Assembly (NCBI RefSeq): GCF_014650335.1
Contig: NZ_BMUT01000006.1
Location: 186,001 to 250,000 of the forward strand
Source: Streptomyces hiroshimensis
Lineage (GTDB): Bacteria; Actinomycetota; Actinomycetes; Streptomycetales; Streptomycetaceae
Direction of reading: 5' to 3'
Length of the DNA: 64,000 nt
Positions 23,878 through 34,819 of this stretch are shown here, piece by piece. The position numbers were made by a program, and so were the translations under genes. The notes under the pieces were generated by a model. That model was not told where the DNA came from, made no database searches, and saw only the letters and a list, made by a program, of their open reading frames with translations. How positions within the stretch are numbered: position 1 is the stretch's first letter; every line of letters begins with the position of its first letter.

Positions 23878-25365
23878 CTACTTCACGCCCAGCATCTGCT
23901 CGATCGGGTCGAGGAAGAAGTACACGAGGAAGCACAGCCCGACCACGTTCAGCAGCCACGGGATCTCGCGGGCCCGCCGGTCGGCGACGCGCAGCAGGAT
24001 GAAGGCGAGGACGCCGATCCCGATGCCGTTGGTGATCGAGTACGTGAACGGCATCGCGATGATCGTCAGGAACGCCGGCACCGCGATGGTGAAGTCGCTC
24101 CAGTCGATCTCCTTGACGTTGGCCGCCATGATCAGGAAGCCGACGACCAGCAGCGCGGGCGTGGCGGCCTGCGAGGGGACGACCGTGGCCAGCGGGGTGA
24201 AGACCAGGGCGAGGAGGAAGAGCCCGCCGGTCATCAGGTTGGCCAGGCCCGTGCGGGCGCCTTCGCCGACGCCCGCCGTGGACTCCACGAAGCAGGTGTT
24301 GGCCGAGGCCGAGCCCAGGCCGCCGCCGGCGACGGCGATGCCGTCGACCATCAGGATCTTGCCCATGTTCGGCAGCTGGCCGTTCTCGTCCGTCAGCCCG
24401 GCCTCCTCGCCGACGCCGATGATCGTGCCCATCGCGTCGAAGAAGCCCGACAGCAGCACGGTGAAGACGAACAGGCAGCCGGTCAGCAGCCCGACCTCCC
24501 GGAAGCCGCCGAAGAGGCTGATGTGCCCGATGAGGCCGAAGTCGGGGGCGCTCACGATCTTGTCCGGCACCTGGGGGACGGACAGGCCCCAGCTCGTGCC
24601 CGGGATCTTCGCGAGCGAGTTGATCACGATGGCGGCGAACGTCATCACGACGATGCCGATGAGGATCGCGCCGCGCGTCTTCCGTACGACGAGGATGAAC
24701 GTCAGGGCGAGGCCGGCGACGAAGACCAGCACCGGCCAGCCCTGCAGCTGGCCGCCCTGGCCGAGGCCCAGCGGCACGGTGGTGTGCGCGGCGTCCGGGT
24801 TACGGGTGACGAAGCCGGAGTCGACCAGGCCGATCAGCGAGATGAACAGGCCGATGCCGATCGCGATCGCGCGCCGCAGCCCGCCCGGGATGGCGTCCAT
24901 GACGCGCTGCCGCAGACCGGAGGCGACGAGCACCATCAGCACCAGGCCCGCCAGTACGACCATGCCCATCGCGTCGGGCCAGCTCATCTTGGGCGCGAGC
25001 TGGAGCGAGACGACGGCGTTGATGCCGAGGCCGGCGGCGCAGGCGATCGGCACGTTGCCGATCACGCCCATCAGGACGGTGCTGAGTCCGGCCATCAGGG
25101 CGGTGGCCGTGACCAGCTGGGCGTTGTCCAGCTGGTGACCGAACTTGTCCTGGCCGGCCCCGAGGATGATCGGGTTCAGTACGACGATGTAGGCCATCGC
25201 GAAGAAGGTGGCCAGGCCGCCGCGGAGCTCCCGGGAGACGGACGAGCCCCGCTCGGTGATCCGGAAGTACCGGTCGAGGGCGCCCTTGGGCTGGGATGGC
25301 TCGGACGGCTGGGACGGCGGGGACGGCTGCTGGGCGTCGACCGGGGAAGTGGCCGAGGAGGGCAT
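23878..25365 (-). CDS. NCS2-family purine permease, AzgA/GhxP type
   Basis: A 495-residue membrane protein with 12-14 helices. It imports adenine, guanine or hypoxanthine by proton symport, judging from AzgA-type signatures: LDRYFRITERGSSVSRELRGGLATFFAMAYIVVLNP at the N-terminus and FFDAMGTIIGVGEEAGL in the middle, with the substrate-binding Glu. The N-terminal ~25 residues are a Pro/Ser/Gln-rich cytoplasmic tail with short PSQPSEPSQ repeats. The ATG at 25365 has GAGG nine bases upstream; an open frame extends 18 codons further. A terminator follows. Confidence 0.9.
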   Translation of the reverse strand: MPSSATSPVDAQQPSPPSQPSEPSQPKGALDRYFRITERGSSVSRELRGGLATFFAMAYIVVLNPIILGAGQDKFGHQLDNAQLVTATALMAGLSTVLMGVIGNVPIACAAGLGINAVVSLQLAPKMSWPDAMGMVVLAGLVLMVLVASGLRQRVMDAIPGGLRRAIAIGIGLFISLIGLVDSGFVTRNPDAAHTTVPLGLGQGGQLQGWPVLVFVAGLALTFILVVRKTRGAILIGIVVMTFAAIVINSLAKIPGTSWGLSVPQVPDKIVSAPDFGLIGHISLFGGFREVGLLTGCLFVFTVLLSGFFDAMGTIIGVGEEAGLTDENGQLPNMGKILMVDGIAVAGGGLGSASANTCFVESTAGVGEGARTGLANLMTGGLFLLALVFTPLATVVPSQAATPALLVVGFLIMAANVKEIDWSDFTIAVPAFLTIIAMPFTYSITNGIGIGVLAFILLRVADRRAREIPWLLNVVGLCFLVYFFLDPIEQMLGVK

Positions 25366-25622
25366 ACGGGACCTCAGTCGGATGGGCCTACACGGAGGAC
25401 GTAGGCGGCGGGGGGACACGCGAAAGGATCATGGACTGTATGATCGAACAAAGCCGGCCAGTCATTTTCCGTTCGATTCAGTATGAATAAACAAGCGCGG
25501 GATTGCTATCTCCGCGCGTAGACCCTTATGCGCCAAGGGCTCCGCGCGCTGGTCCCGGGGTTCGTGCCCGGCTCCCGGGGTTCGCGCCGGGCCCCCGGCC
25601 CCCACGGACTACGCTTGCGCCC
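25366..25622. promoter_or_regulatory. AT-rich divergent promoter of the purine permease and DUF2530 genes
   Basis: A 257-base gap whose part 25425-25500 is AT-rich for this genome. It contains TATGATCGAACAAAG and CCGTTCGATTCAGTATG, which form an interrupted inverted repeat (CGAAC/GTTCG). No coding sequence seen. Confidence 0.5.
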
Positions 25623-25901
25623 ATGACGAAGTGGACACCCAGGCACGAAGCGCCGGAGCCCCTGGAGGGCAACGTCGTCGCCACCATCACCGGCGGCACC
25701 GTCATCTGGTTCGTCCTCTTCCTCGTCCAGATCCCCTTCTACGGCTGGTTCCGGGACCACGGTCACCTGTGGTGGGTGTGGACGTGCCTGGCCGGCGGCG
25801 GGCTCGGCCTTGTCGGCGTCTGGTACGTCCGCAAGCGTGACGCGGCGATCCGGCGTGCGGCGGAAGGCCGCGAAGAAGCGGCGGGAAGCGCGGCCCGCTG
25901 A
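25623..25901 (+). CDS. DUF2530 small membrane protein
   Basis: A 92-residue protein of the actinobacterial DUF2530 family with two membrane helices (TGGTVIWFVLFLVQIPFY and WWVWTCLAGGGLGLVGVWYV) and a basic, Glu/Ala-rich cytoplasmic tail. The N-terminal phrase EAPEPLEGN is typical. Function unknown. The P-type ATPase gene starts 61 bases downstream. Confidence 0.82.
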   Translation: MTKWTPRHEAPEPLEGNVVATITGGTVIWFVLFLVQIPFYGWFRDHGHLWWVWTCLAGGGLGLVGVWYVRKRDAAIRRAAEGREEAAGSAAR

Positions 25902-25962
25902 GGTTCGGGCCGTCCCGCCGTTCGAAAGGCACAGCGCCCAGCGTCCCCGTACCGTCGGACTC

Positions 25963-28374
<2,412 letters not shown>

Positions 28375-28435
28375 GGGGCCTTCGTCCTTCCTGCCCGAGG
28401 AGCCTTCGTCCCGGTCAGGCGCCGGCCTCTCCCGG

Positions 28436-28627
28436 TCAGGCGCTGGCCTTCTCGTCCTCCAGCATTTCGCGGATCTGCTCGCGCAGCGCGGAGCTGTCCG
28501 GGTGCTTGTGCCAGGAGACGGCGTGCTCGGTGGCGGCGCGGATGACCTCGTCCTCCTCACCGGTGATGGTCAGCGAGCAGTTCGTCTCGCTGGGGAACCT
28601 GCGGCAGTCGGCGACTTTCCTGGTCAT
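28436..28627 (-). CDS. DUF1059 small protein
   Basis: A 63-residue protein matching DUF1059: VADCRRFPSETNCSLTITGEEDEVIRAATEHAVSWHKHPDSS. The two Cys and the AxxHAV...H region are conserved in the family and could bind a metal. Function is unknown; relatives are often stress-associated. It converges on the P-type ATPase gene. Confidence 0.85.
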   Translation of the reverse strand: MTRKVADCRRFPSETNCSLTITGEEDEVIRAATEHAVSWHKHPDSSALREQIREMLEDEKASA

Positions 28628-28669
28628 GACGGCCTCCCGGGGGTGCGTTCACTGGGCCGCACTTCCAGC

Positions 28670-29482
28670 CTAGGCGGTGCGGGCGGCAGTCTCCGCGGCC
28701 CCCGCAGCTTCAGCGGCCTCCGTGGCCTTCGCTATCTCCGCCACCTCCGCGTCGACCATCTTCTCCATCGGGTCGGCGGCCAGCCCGCCGCCGACGACCA
28801 TCGCGCCGACGATCGCGACACCCAGGATCACGTTCCCCAGCCACACCATCGTGTCGACCGGCAGGGTGTACGCGCCCACGACCCTGGCCACGCACTCGGC
28901 CAGCAGCGCCGTCCCCCACACGAGCGAGAACGTCCGCTCGGCACGCCGGAACCGCGCGTCGCGGGCCGACAGCCGGTCCCAGGCGCCCATCCGTACGGGG
29001 TCGCCCTTGACCACCCACGGCTTGAGCCCGTTGGTCATCATCGGCTGCGAGGCGAACGCGGAGATCAGCACGGCGAGACCGACGACGCTGCTCACGGCGC
29101 TGTCCTTGGCCAGCATCAGCCGGGCATCCCCGCTGACCGTGCTGAGCAGCAGCCCTACGAGGTTGACGACGAGGATCAGCGCGGCGAGCCCGTTGACCCG
29201 GCGGTCCTTGACCAGGCCCCAGACCGTCCGCGCGGCGGGCAGCGCGCTGCTCCAGCCCAGGGCCGCGACCGTGCTCATGCCGAAACCCTTGCTGAGCGCG
29301 TAGTACGCCGCCATCGGCAGGACGGCGTCCACCAGCAGCGGTGCGAAGCTCTCCCAGAGCGCCCGCCCGCGCGGGACGGCCGGGGCACCGGCGGCGGCCG
29401 GTTGCGCGGCGGTCGCCGGCCCGGTGGAGGCCGCCGGCGGCGTGGCGGTCGCTGTCTGCTTGGTGACGGCGGTGTTGCTCAT
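28670..29482 (-). CDS. VC0807-family integral membrane protein
   Basis: A 270-residue protein of the VC0807 family with about six membrane helices between residues 45 and 240, including FAPLLVDAVLPMAAYYAL, LAALILVVNLVGLLLSTVSGDARLMLAKDSAVSSVVGLAVLISA and MVWLGNVILGVAIVGAMVVGGGLA. Both ends are low-complexity: a Thr/Ala/Pro-rich head and a Glu/Ala-rich tail (EIAKATEAAEAAGAAETAA). Function unknown. It is 42 bases upstream of the DUF1059 gene on the same strand. Confidence 0.75.
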   Translation of the reverse strand: MSNTAVTKQTATATPPAASTGPATAAQPAAAGAPAVPRGRALWESFAPLLVDAVLPMAAYYALSKGFGMSTVAALGWSSALPAARTVWGLVKDRRVNGLAALILVVNLVGLLLSTVSGDARLMLAKDSAVSSVVGLAVLISAFASQPMMTNGLKPWVVKGDPVRMGAWDRLSARDARFRRAERTFSLVWGTALLAECVARVVGAYTLPVDTMVWLGNVILGVAIVGAMVVGGGLAADPMEKMVDAEVAEIAKATEAAEAAGAAETAARTA

Positions 29483-29611
29483 GGTCGGGCCCCCGAGTCC
29501 GCGGTGTGTGCCCCCGTAGGCCGTGCGGCTTCCGGGCGTGCGTACTCCTACTCTCGCGGCCGGCCCGGTGCCGCGACAGTGTCGTTGATCAGCGACTGAC
29601 CGTGACTTTTG

Positions 29612-30418
29612 TCAGGGCCGGGGAGGGAGGGCGTCCGCCACGACCCCGCCCGACAGCTCCATCACCTGCGCGACGAAGTGCCCCCGCCGCACCCCGAGCC
29701 GGCGCAGCGCCGCCCCGTGGTCCGCGGCGACGAAGACGGCGGCGGCGCCGAGCAGCAGCCGCCAGCCGGTCATCGCCGGTCGGCGCAGCGGCCCGGGCAG
29801 GGTGCCCACCGACTGGCGCAGGCGCAGGCAGTGGAAGGGGATATGACGTTGTTCGTCGGCCAGGATGCGGGCTGCGACCTCGGAGGGGAGTGCCTGTCCG
29901 ACGCCGTCGCGGACCGCCCGGTAGTAGGGGACGGCGACGAGCTCGGCGATGGTGAGGACCATCAGTTCCAGGCGCAGCCCGAACAGCCGCCGGACCCGGA
30001 CGAAGATCGCGTCGCTCCAGTGCCCGTCGAGGAGCGGTGCGCCGTCGGCGGCGAGCAGCAGAGCGAGCAGGCGCGCGTGGTTCTGCTCCTCGGCGACGAA
30101 GAGGCGGACGGCGGCGGCGTAGTCGGGGTCGCCCGCCCGGTCCGCCTTGCCGATCAGGTTCGCGCCGTCGCCGCTCTCGCCGACCTGGAAGCGCTGGAGG
30201 CTGCTGCGGACGGCGCGGGGCAGGCGGACGTCCTGCGCCCAGTCCGGGTCGCCGGTCCGGCGCCGCCGCCCGGCCTCGTCGGTGAAGTGCCGCACCCAGT
30301 CGGCGAAGGTGGCCGGCTGCGCAACCGCGCCCGGGTCCGCGGTCGTGTTCCCGCCTGTGGCCGTGTGCGTGCTCGTCGTACGTGCGTGAGTGCCGTCCGT
30401 GTCGTGCATGCTTTGCAT
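29612..30418 (-). CDS. Ferritin-like (diiron-type) protein
   Basis: A 268-residue protein with a four-helix ferritin-like core. Iron-ligand motifs are AEEQNHARLL (ExxH, near residue 120) and ADEQRHIPFH (ExxH, near residue 190), with the partner Glu probably in LMVLTIAELVAVPYY. It may be an oxygenase or desaturase-like diiron enzyme; no substrate can be inferred. The N-terminal ~45 residues are Thr/His/Gly-rich and disordered. The ATG at 30418 has GGGGGAAC upstream. It is divergent from the MarR gene. Confidence 0.7.
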   Translation of the reverse strand: MQSMHDTDGTHARTTSTHTATGGNTTADPGAVAQPATFADWVRHFTDEAGRRRRTGDPDWAQDVRLPRAVRSSLQRFQVGESGDGANLIGKADRAGDPDYAAAVRLFVAEEQNHARLLALLLAADGAPLLDGHWSDAIFVRVRRLFGLRLELMVLTIAELVAVPYYRAVRDGVGQALPSEVAARILADEQRHIPFHCLRLRQSVGTLPGPLRRPAMTGWRLLLGAAAVFVAADHGAALRRLGVRRGHFVAQVMELSGGVVADALPPRP

Positions 30419-30550
30419 GGCGTTCCCCCGGTGTTTCGCCGCAATGATCCGGTGATCATATGGTTTGCCCGCGCGCACGCGGGGTGGCGGGTCGGGGCCG
30501 TCGTGCTTCCGGTGCCGCGGGGCGTGCCACCGCGCGCCCCGGCGTACCCG

Positions 30551-30584
30551 CTTTATTTAGTCCGGGTAATGAGTTAGGCTAAAG
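30551..30584 (+). promoter_or_regulatory. Operator-like dyad overlapping the MarR/MFS promoter
   Basis: The 34 bases before the MarR start contain an interrupted inverted repeat (TTTAGTCC at 30556-30563 with GGCTAAA at 30577-30583), fitting a self-regulating MarR dimer. The right part also reads GTTAGGCTAA (30573-30582), a half of the DtxR/DmdR iron-box consensus; the full 19-mer matches only about 12 of 19 bases. Confidence 0.5.
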
Positions 30585-30587
30585 AAC

Positions 30588-31025
30588 ATGTCGGACCGGG
30601 ATCCCCAAGTCGACACCGCCGCAGTGAACTCCCTGCGCTCCGGTGTCATGCGCCTGTCGCGTCGGCTCAAGCACCAGCGGGTCGACGAATCGCTCAGCCC
30701 CACGGAGATGTCGGTGCTGGGCACGCTCGCCGGCTGTGGCAGCGCCACCCCGGGCGAGCTCGCCCGCAAGGAGCACGTGCAGCCCCCGTCGATGACCCGC
30801 ATCGTCGCCCTGCTCGAAGCCAAGGGCCTGGTCCGGCTGGAGCCGCACCCCGAGGACCGCCGCCAGAAGGTGGTCACCCAGACCGAGCGGGCCGAGGCCA
30901 TGCTCGAAGAGAGCCGCCGCAAGCGGAACGTCTGGCTCACCGAGCTTGTGGGGCGGCTCGACGAGGACGAGTGGGCGACGCTGCGCGCCGCCGCGCCCGT
31001 CCTCGAGAAACTCGCGCACCTGTAA
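30588..31025 (+). CDS. MarR-family regulator
   Basis: A 145-residue winged-helix regulator. The DNA-binding part reads LGTLAGCGSATPGELARKEHVQPPSMTRIVALLEAKGLVRLEPHPEDRRQKVVTQTERAEAM, the usual MarR recognition helix and wing with the conserved DRRxxxV. It lies 27 bases before an MFS exporter gene, so it most likely represses the pair and responds to a substrate of the exporter. An operator-like dyad lies directly upstream. No redox Cys is present. Confidence 0.9.
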   Translation: MSDRDPQVDTAAVNSLRSGVMRLSRRLKHQRVDESLSPTEMSVLGTLAGCGSATPGELARKEHVQPPSMTRIVALLEAKGLVRLEPHPEDRRQKVVTQTERAEAMLEESRRKRNVWLTELVGRLDEDEWATLRAAAPVLEKLAHL

Positions 31026-31052
31026 GACGCGCCAGGAGGAGGCGAACCCACT

Positions 31053-32453
31053 TTGAGTACGGGACACGGAGCAGACTCCGCACCCGCACCGAACAGCCAC
31101 GACGACGCCATACGCACCGCCGCCCTGAACGAGCCCGGCCGGGCCGTGAGCCCGGCGCCCGGGACCAAGGGCGGCACCTTCAGTTCCCTCAGAATCCGCA
31201 ACTACCGCCTCTTCGCCACCGGCCAGGTCGTCTCCAACACCGGCACCTGGATGCAGCGCATCGCCCAGGACTGGCTGGTCCTCAGCCTCACCGGCTCCTC
31301 CGCCGCCGTCGGCATCACCACGGCCCTGCAGTTCCTGCCCATGCTGTTCCTCGGGCTCTACGGCGGCGTCATCGCCGACCGCTGCCCCAAGCGGCGGCTG
31401 CTCGTCGTCACCCAGACGGCCATGGGCGTCACCGGCCTCGCGCTCGCCCTCCTCACCCTCTCCGGCCACGTGCAGGTCTGGCACGTCTACCTCACCGCCT
31501 TCGCGCTCGGCCTCGTCACCGTGGTCGACAACCCCGCCCGCCAGGCCTTCGTCGTGGAGATGGTCGGCCCCGCCGACCTGCGCAACGCCGTCAGCCTCAA
31601 CTCCGCCAACTTCCAGTCCGCGCGCCTGGTCGGCCCCGCCGTCGCCGGCGTGCTGATCACCGCCGTGGGCAGCGGCTGGGCGTTCCTCCTCAACGGCCTG
31701 TCCTTCGTCGCGCCCGTCGCCGGACTGCTGCTGATGCGCACCTCCGAGCTGCACAAGGTCGACCGCGCGCCGCGCGGCAAGGGCCAGCTCAGGGAGGGCC
31801 TGCGCTACGTGGCCGGGCGGCCGGACCTCATCTGGCCGATCGTCCTCGTCGGCTTCATCGGCACCTTCGGCTTCAACTTCCCGATCTGGCTCACGGCCTT
31901 CGTCAACGACGTCTTCCACGCCGGCGCCGGCACGTACGGCCTGCTCAACACCCTGATGGCGGGCGGCTCTCTGGTGGGCGCCCTGCTCGCCGCGCGCCGG
32001 GGCAGCTCGCGGCAGCGGCTCCTCGTCGGCGCGGCGCTGCTCTTCGGCCTGCTGGAGATCGCGACGGCGCTCGCGCCCTCGTTCTGGGTCTTCGCGGTGC
32101 TGCTGGTGCCGATCGGGATCTCCGGCCTCACGATCAACGTCACCGCCAACTCCAGCCTGCAGCTGGCCACGGATCCTGCGATGCGCGGGCGTGTCATGAG
32201 CCTGTTCATGATGGTGTTCATGGGCGGCACGCCCCTCGGCGCCCCGCTCGTCGGCTGGGTCACCGACGTCTACGGCGCCCGCGTCGGCTTCCTCGCCGGC
32301 GGCGCGGTCGCCACGCTCGCGGCGGCCGGGGTCGGCCTGGCCCTGGCCCGGGCCGGCGACCTCCGCCTGAAGGTCGGCCTCCGGCGCGGGCGTCCGCACG
32401 TGGCCTTCGTACCGCGGGGGCCTGCGGCGGCGGAGGAACTGGCGCCGGCGTAG
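31053..32453 (+). CDS. MFS exporter of the EntS/MFS_3 type
   Basis: A 466-residue transporter with 10-12 helices. The MFS_3 signature is clear: FSSLRIRNYRLFATGQVVSNTGTWMQRIAQDWLVLSLTGSSAAVG, then the loop IADRCPKRRLLV and VDNPARQAFVVEMVG. The ~45-residue N-terminal tail is hydrophilic and the last ~40 residues are cytoplasmic. The family includes siderophore exporters (EntS) and drug exporters. The start is TTG at 31053, with AGGAGGAGG about twelve bases upstream; ATG does not occur near the conserved N-terminus. It is co-transcribed with the MarR gene. Confidence 0.88.
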   Translation: MSTGHGADSAPAPNSHDDAIRTAALNEPGRAVSPAPGTKGGTFSSLRIRNYRLFATGQVVSNTGTWMQRIAQDWLVLSLTGSSAAVGITTALQFLPMLFLGLYGGVIADRCPKRRLLVVTQTAMGVTGLALALLTLSGHVQVWHVYLTAFALGLVTVVDNPARQAFVVEMVGPADLRNAVSLNSANFQSARLVGPAVAGVLITAVGSGWAFLLNGLSFVAPVAGLLLMRTSELHKVDRAPRGKGQLREGLRYVAGRPDLIWPIVLVGFIGTFGFNFPIWLTAFVNDVFHAGAGTYGLLNTLMAGGSLVGALLAARRGSSRQRLLVGAALLFGLLEIATALAPSFWVFAVLLVPIGISGLTINVTANSSLQLATDPAMRGRVMSLFMMVFMGGTPLGAPLVGWVTDVYGARVGFLAGGAVATLAAAGVGLALARAGDLRLKVGLRRGRPHVAFVPRGPAAAEELAPA

Positions 32454-32498
32454 CCGCCGTCCGGCGGGGGGGACCCGGCGCCGCCGGGCGCCCCCGGC

Positions 32499-32633
32499 GT
32501 TCCGGCACCGCCGTTCCGGCACCGCCGTTCCGGCACCGCCGTTCCGGCACCGCCGTTCCGGCACCGCCGTTCCGGCACCGCCGTTCCGGCACCGCCGGGC
32601 GGTGCCGGATACCCACCGCGTTCCGGCACCGCC
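32499..32633. repeat. 14-bp tandem repeat array after the MFS gene
   Basis: Seven exact head-to-tail copies of GTTCCGGCACCGCC (32499-32596) are followed by a near-perfect inverted copy (GGCGGTGCCGG, 32598-32608) and one more direct copy at 32620-32633. The last direct copy and the inverted one pair as a very tight hairpin. With the adjacent GGGGGCACCTCCCAGC repeat this fills much of the 459-base gap 32454-32912; I see no gene there. Confidence 0.85.
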
Positions 32634-32654
32634 GGGCACGAGGTTCCGCCGCGA

Positions 32655-32686
32655 CTGGGGGCACCTCCCAGCGGTAGCTGGGGGAG
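32655..32686. repeat. Dispersed Streptomyces repeat (GGGGGCACCTCCCAGC / GCTGGGGGAG)
   Basis: GGGGGCACCTCCCAGC, a GGTA loop and GCTGGGGGAG form a short hairpin. I recall this sequence as one of the commonest intergenic repeats in Streptomyces genomes. Its role is unknown. Confidence 0.65.
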
Positions 32687-32912
32687 ATCAGCCACGATGC
32701 TCCGGTTCGGTGGTGCCGGAGTCACAGGGGCCGGTGGTCTCGGCACCGCCGGGCTGCGTCGTTGTGGCTTGTCGCCGTCGCGGCGGGTGGGAGAGGCGTG
32801 CCTTTCGATTCGATGGCGTCTTGCCGCGGGGCAAGGTGATCCCGCCGTCCGGCGGGCGTATCGGCCCGGCGGTGGGCCCCGTAAATCCCTGCCCAAAGGG
32901 GAGACTGGGTCC

Positions 32913-33476
32913 ATGCGACTCTTCGCCGCTGTTCTGCCGCCCGAGGCGGCCGTCGTCGAGCTGGCGGACGCCACCGCGTCCCTGCACGGGCTGCCCGGTG
33001 CGGAGCGGCTGCGCTGGACCGAACCCTCCGGCTGGCACTTCACCCTCGCCTTCCTCGGCGAGGTCGACCCGGCGCTGCTGCCGGAGCTCACCGAGCGGCT
33101 CGGGCGCGCCGCCCACCGCCACCCGCCGCACGAGCTCCGCTTCGCCGGCGGCGGGCGGTTCGGGGACCGCGTGCTGTGGGTCGGCGCGGACGGCGAGCGG
33201 ACGATCCTGCGCGACCTGGCGCGTTCGGCCGCCGCCGGAGCGCGCAGGGCGGGCGTCGCCGTCGACACCACGCACGACTTCCGCCCCCACCTCACCCTCG
33301 CCCGCGCCACGGACCCGGTGAACCTCCGGCCGTACGCCGAGGGCCTCGCCGGCTTCAGCGGCACGCCCTGGACCGTGGAGCGGCTGGAGCTCATGCGCAG
33401 CCGCCTCCCGGGCGGCGGCGTCCCGGGGGAGCGCCCCTGCTACGAGACGGTGGCCGCGTGGGAGCTGGGCGGGTAG
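32913..33476 (+). CDS. thpR: RNA 2',3'-cyclic phosphodiesterase (2'-5' RNA ligase family)
   Basis: A 187-residue 2H phosphoesterase. The two HxT-type catalytic motifs are HFTLAF (near residue 42) and HLTLAR (near residue 128), the defining pair of the LigT/ThpR family. It hydrolyses 2',3'-cyclic phosphates on RNA, and archaeal and bacterial members can also join 2'-5' ends in vitro. The start MRLFAAVLPPE is typical and GGGGAGA lies upstream. It stands alone, after a repeat-rich spacer. Confidence 0.9.
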   Translation: MRLFAAVLPPEAAVVELADATASLHGLPGAERLRWTEPSGWHFTLAFLGEVDPALLPELTERLGRAAHRHPPHELRFAGGGRFGDRVLWVGADGERTILRDLARSAAAGARRAGVAVDTTHDFRPHLTLARATDPVNLRPYAEGLAGFSGTPWTVERLELMRSRLPGGGVPGERPCYETVAAWELGG

Positions 33477-33582
33477 CGCCGGCGAGTGGGGCCCGGTGAA
33501 AGGGGCCCGGTGAGCGGGGCCCGGGGAGCGGGGCCCGGCCCCGCGGGCGGGGTCACCCCGCACCGCCCGTTACGCTCGATGC

Positions 33583-33669
33583 GTGGACCCGAAGACCAGA
33601 AACCGCATCATGACCGCCGCGCTCGCCGCGATGCTCGTCGTCGTCGCCGTGGTGACGGCGGTGAAGTGA
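33583..33669 (+). CDS. 28-residue single-helix membrane microprotein
   Basis: A short frame from GTG 33583 to TGA 33669 encodes MDPKTRNRIMTAALAAMLVV followed by VAVVTAVK. It has a positively charged N-terminus and one ~18-residue hydrophobic helix, a typical single-pass membrane microprotein. I recall similar very short membrane proteins conserved in Streptomyces. The flanks are G/C-rich repeats, so the clean amphipathic reading of this one frame supports a real gene. Confidence 0.55.
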   Translation: MDPKTRNRIMTAALAAMLVVVAVVTAVK

Positions 33670-33766
33670 CGTAGTGGCGTAGCGACGTAGCGCCGCAGCA
33701 GGTCGGCGGCCGGCCGGTCGGCCGGTCCACGCCCCGCCCCGGCCCCACCCCCCGAGTCCACGGCAA

Positions 33767-33808
33767 GCCCTGTTCATGCAGCAACACGAACATGAACACG
33801 AACAGGGC
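33767..33808 (-). terminator. Hairpin after the aldo/keto reductase gene
   Basis: Nine-bp arms (GCCCTGTTC, GAACAGGGC) with a 24-base loop rich in CACGAACATGAACA lie 15 bases past the minus-strand stop at 33824. The large loop makes it a weak terminator candidate. Confidence 0.45.
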
Positions 33809-33823
33809 GGCCGCGACTCCTGC

Positions 33824-34819
33824 CTACCAGGCGAACGCCTCCGGCGACGGGCCCGGCCCCGGGAAGATCTCGTCCAGCTGGGTCAGCAGCTCGCCGGACA
33901 GCTCCAGCTCGGCCGCGCGCAGTGCGGACGCGAGCTGGTCGGCCGTGCGCGGCCCGACGATCGGGCCCGTCACGCCCGGGCGCGTGAGCAGCCAGGCGAG
34001 GGCCACCTCGCCGGGCGCCAGGCCGTGCTTGTCGAGCAGGTTCTCGTAGGCCTGCACCTGCTCGCGGACCTTGGTGTTCGCGAGCGCGTCGGCGGAGCGG
34101 CCGGACGCGGCGCGGGCGCTGCCGCCCTCCCGCTCCTTGCGGATCACGCCGCCGAGCAGCCCGCCGTGCAGCGGCGACCAGGGGATCACCCCGAGCCCGT
34201 ACGCCTGCGCGGCCGGGACGACCTCCATCTCGGCGCGCCGCTCGGCGAGGTTGTACAGGCACTGCTCGCTGACCAGCCCGAGCGAGCCGCGGCGCCGCGC
34301 GGCCTCGTTGGCCTGGGCGATGTGCCAGCCGGCGTGGTTGGAGGAGCCCGCGTAGACGACCTTGCCCTGCTGGACGAGGACGTCGACCGCCTGCCAGATC
34401 TCCTCCCACGGCGTGGCCCGGTCGACGTGGTGGAACTGGTAGAGGTCGATGTGGTCCGTCTGCAGCCTTTTGAGGCTGCCCTCGACGGCGCGGCGGATGT
34501 TGACGGCGGACAGGCGGTCGTGGTTGGGCCAGTCGGCGCCGTCCGGGCCCATGTTGCCGAACACCTTGGTGCCGATGACGACCTTCTCGCGGCGGCCGCC
34601 GCCCTTGGCGAACCAGGTGCCGATGATCTCCTCGGTGCGGCCCTTGTTATCGCCCCACCCGTAGACGTTGGCGGTGTCGAAGAAATTGACGCCCGCGTCG
34701 AGCGCGGCGTCCATGATGGCGTGGCTGTCGGCCTCGTCCGTCTGGGGGCCGAAGTTCATCGTCCCGAGAACGAGCCGGCTGACCCTGAGTCCCGTGCGTC
34801 CGAGCTGCGTGTACTCCAT
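33824..34819 (-). CDS. Aldo/keto reductase
   Basis: A 331-residue NADPH-dependent (beta/alpha)8-barrel oxidoreductase. The catalytic tetrad is visible: Asp and Tyr in NFFDTANVYGWG, Lys in VVIGTKVFG and His in DLYQFHHVD. The cofactor site reads GVTGPIVGPRTADQLASALRAAEL near the C-terminus. Phrases like LGLVSEQCLYNLAERRAEMEVVPAAQAYGLGVIPWSPLHGGLLGG place it with the AKR11/13-type enzymes. The physiological substrate is unknown. Confidence 0.9.
   Translation of the reverse strand: MEYTQLGRTGLRVSRLVLGTMNFGPQTDEADSHAIMDAALDAGVNFFDTANVYGWGDNKGRTEEIIGTWFAKGGGRREKVVIGTKVFGNMGPDGADWPNHDRLSAVNIRRAVEGSLKRLQTDHIDLYQFHHVDRATPWEEIWQAVDVLVQQGKVVYAGSSNHAGWHIAQANEAARRRGSLGLVSEQCLYNLAERRAEMEVVPAAQAYGLGVIPWSPLHGGLLGGVIRKEREGGSARAASGRSADALANTKVREQVQAYENLLDKHGLAPGEVALAWLLTRPGVTGPIVGPRTADQLASALRAAELELSGELLTQLDEIFPGPGPSPEAFAW

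Noticed and set aside
28375..28435. Short repeats after the P-type ATPase as a terminator
   Set aside because: The CCTTCGTCC and GGTCAGGCGC duplicates are direct repeats; no stable stem-loop is formed.
32499..32633. CRISPR-like array
   Set aside because: The 14-bp units are head-to-tail with no unique spacers and no cas genes nearby.
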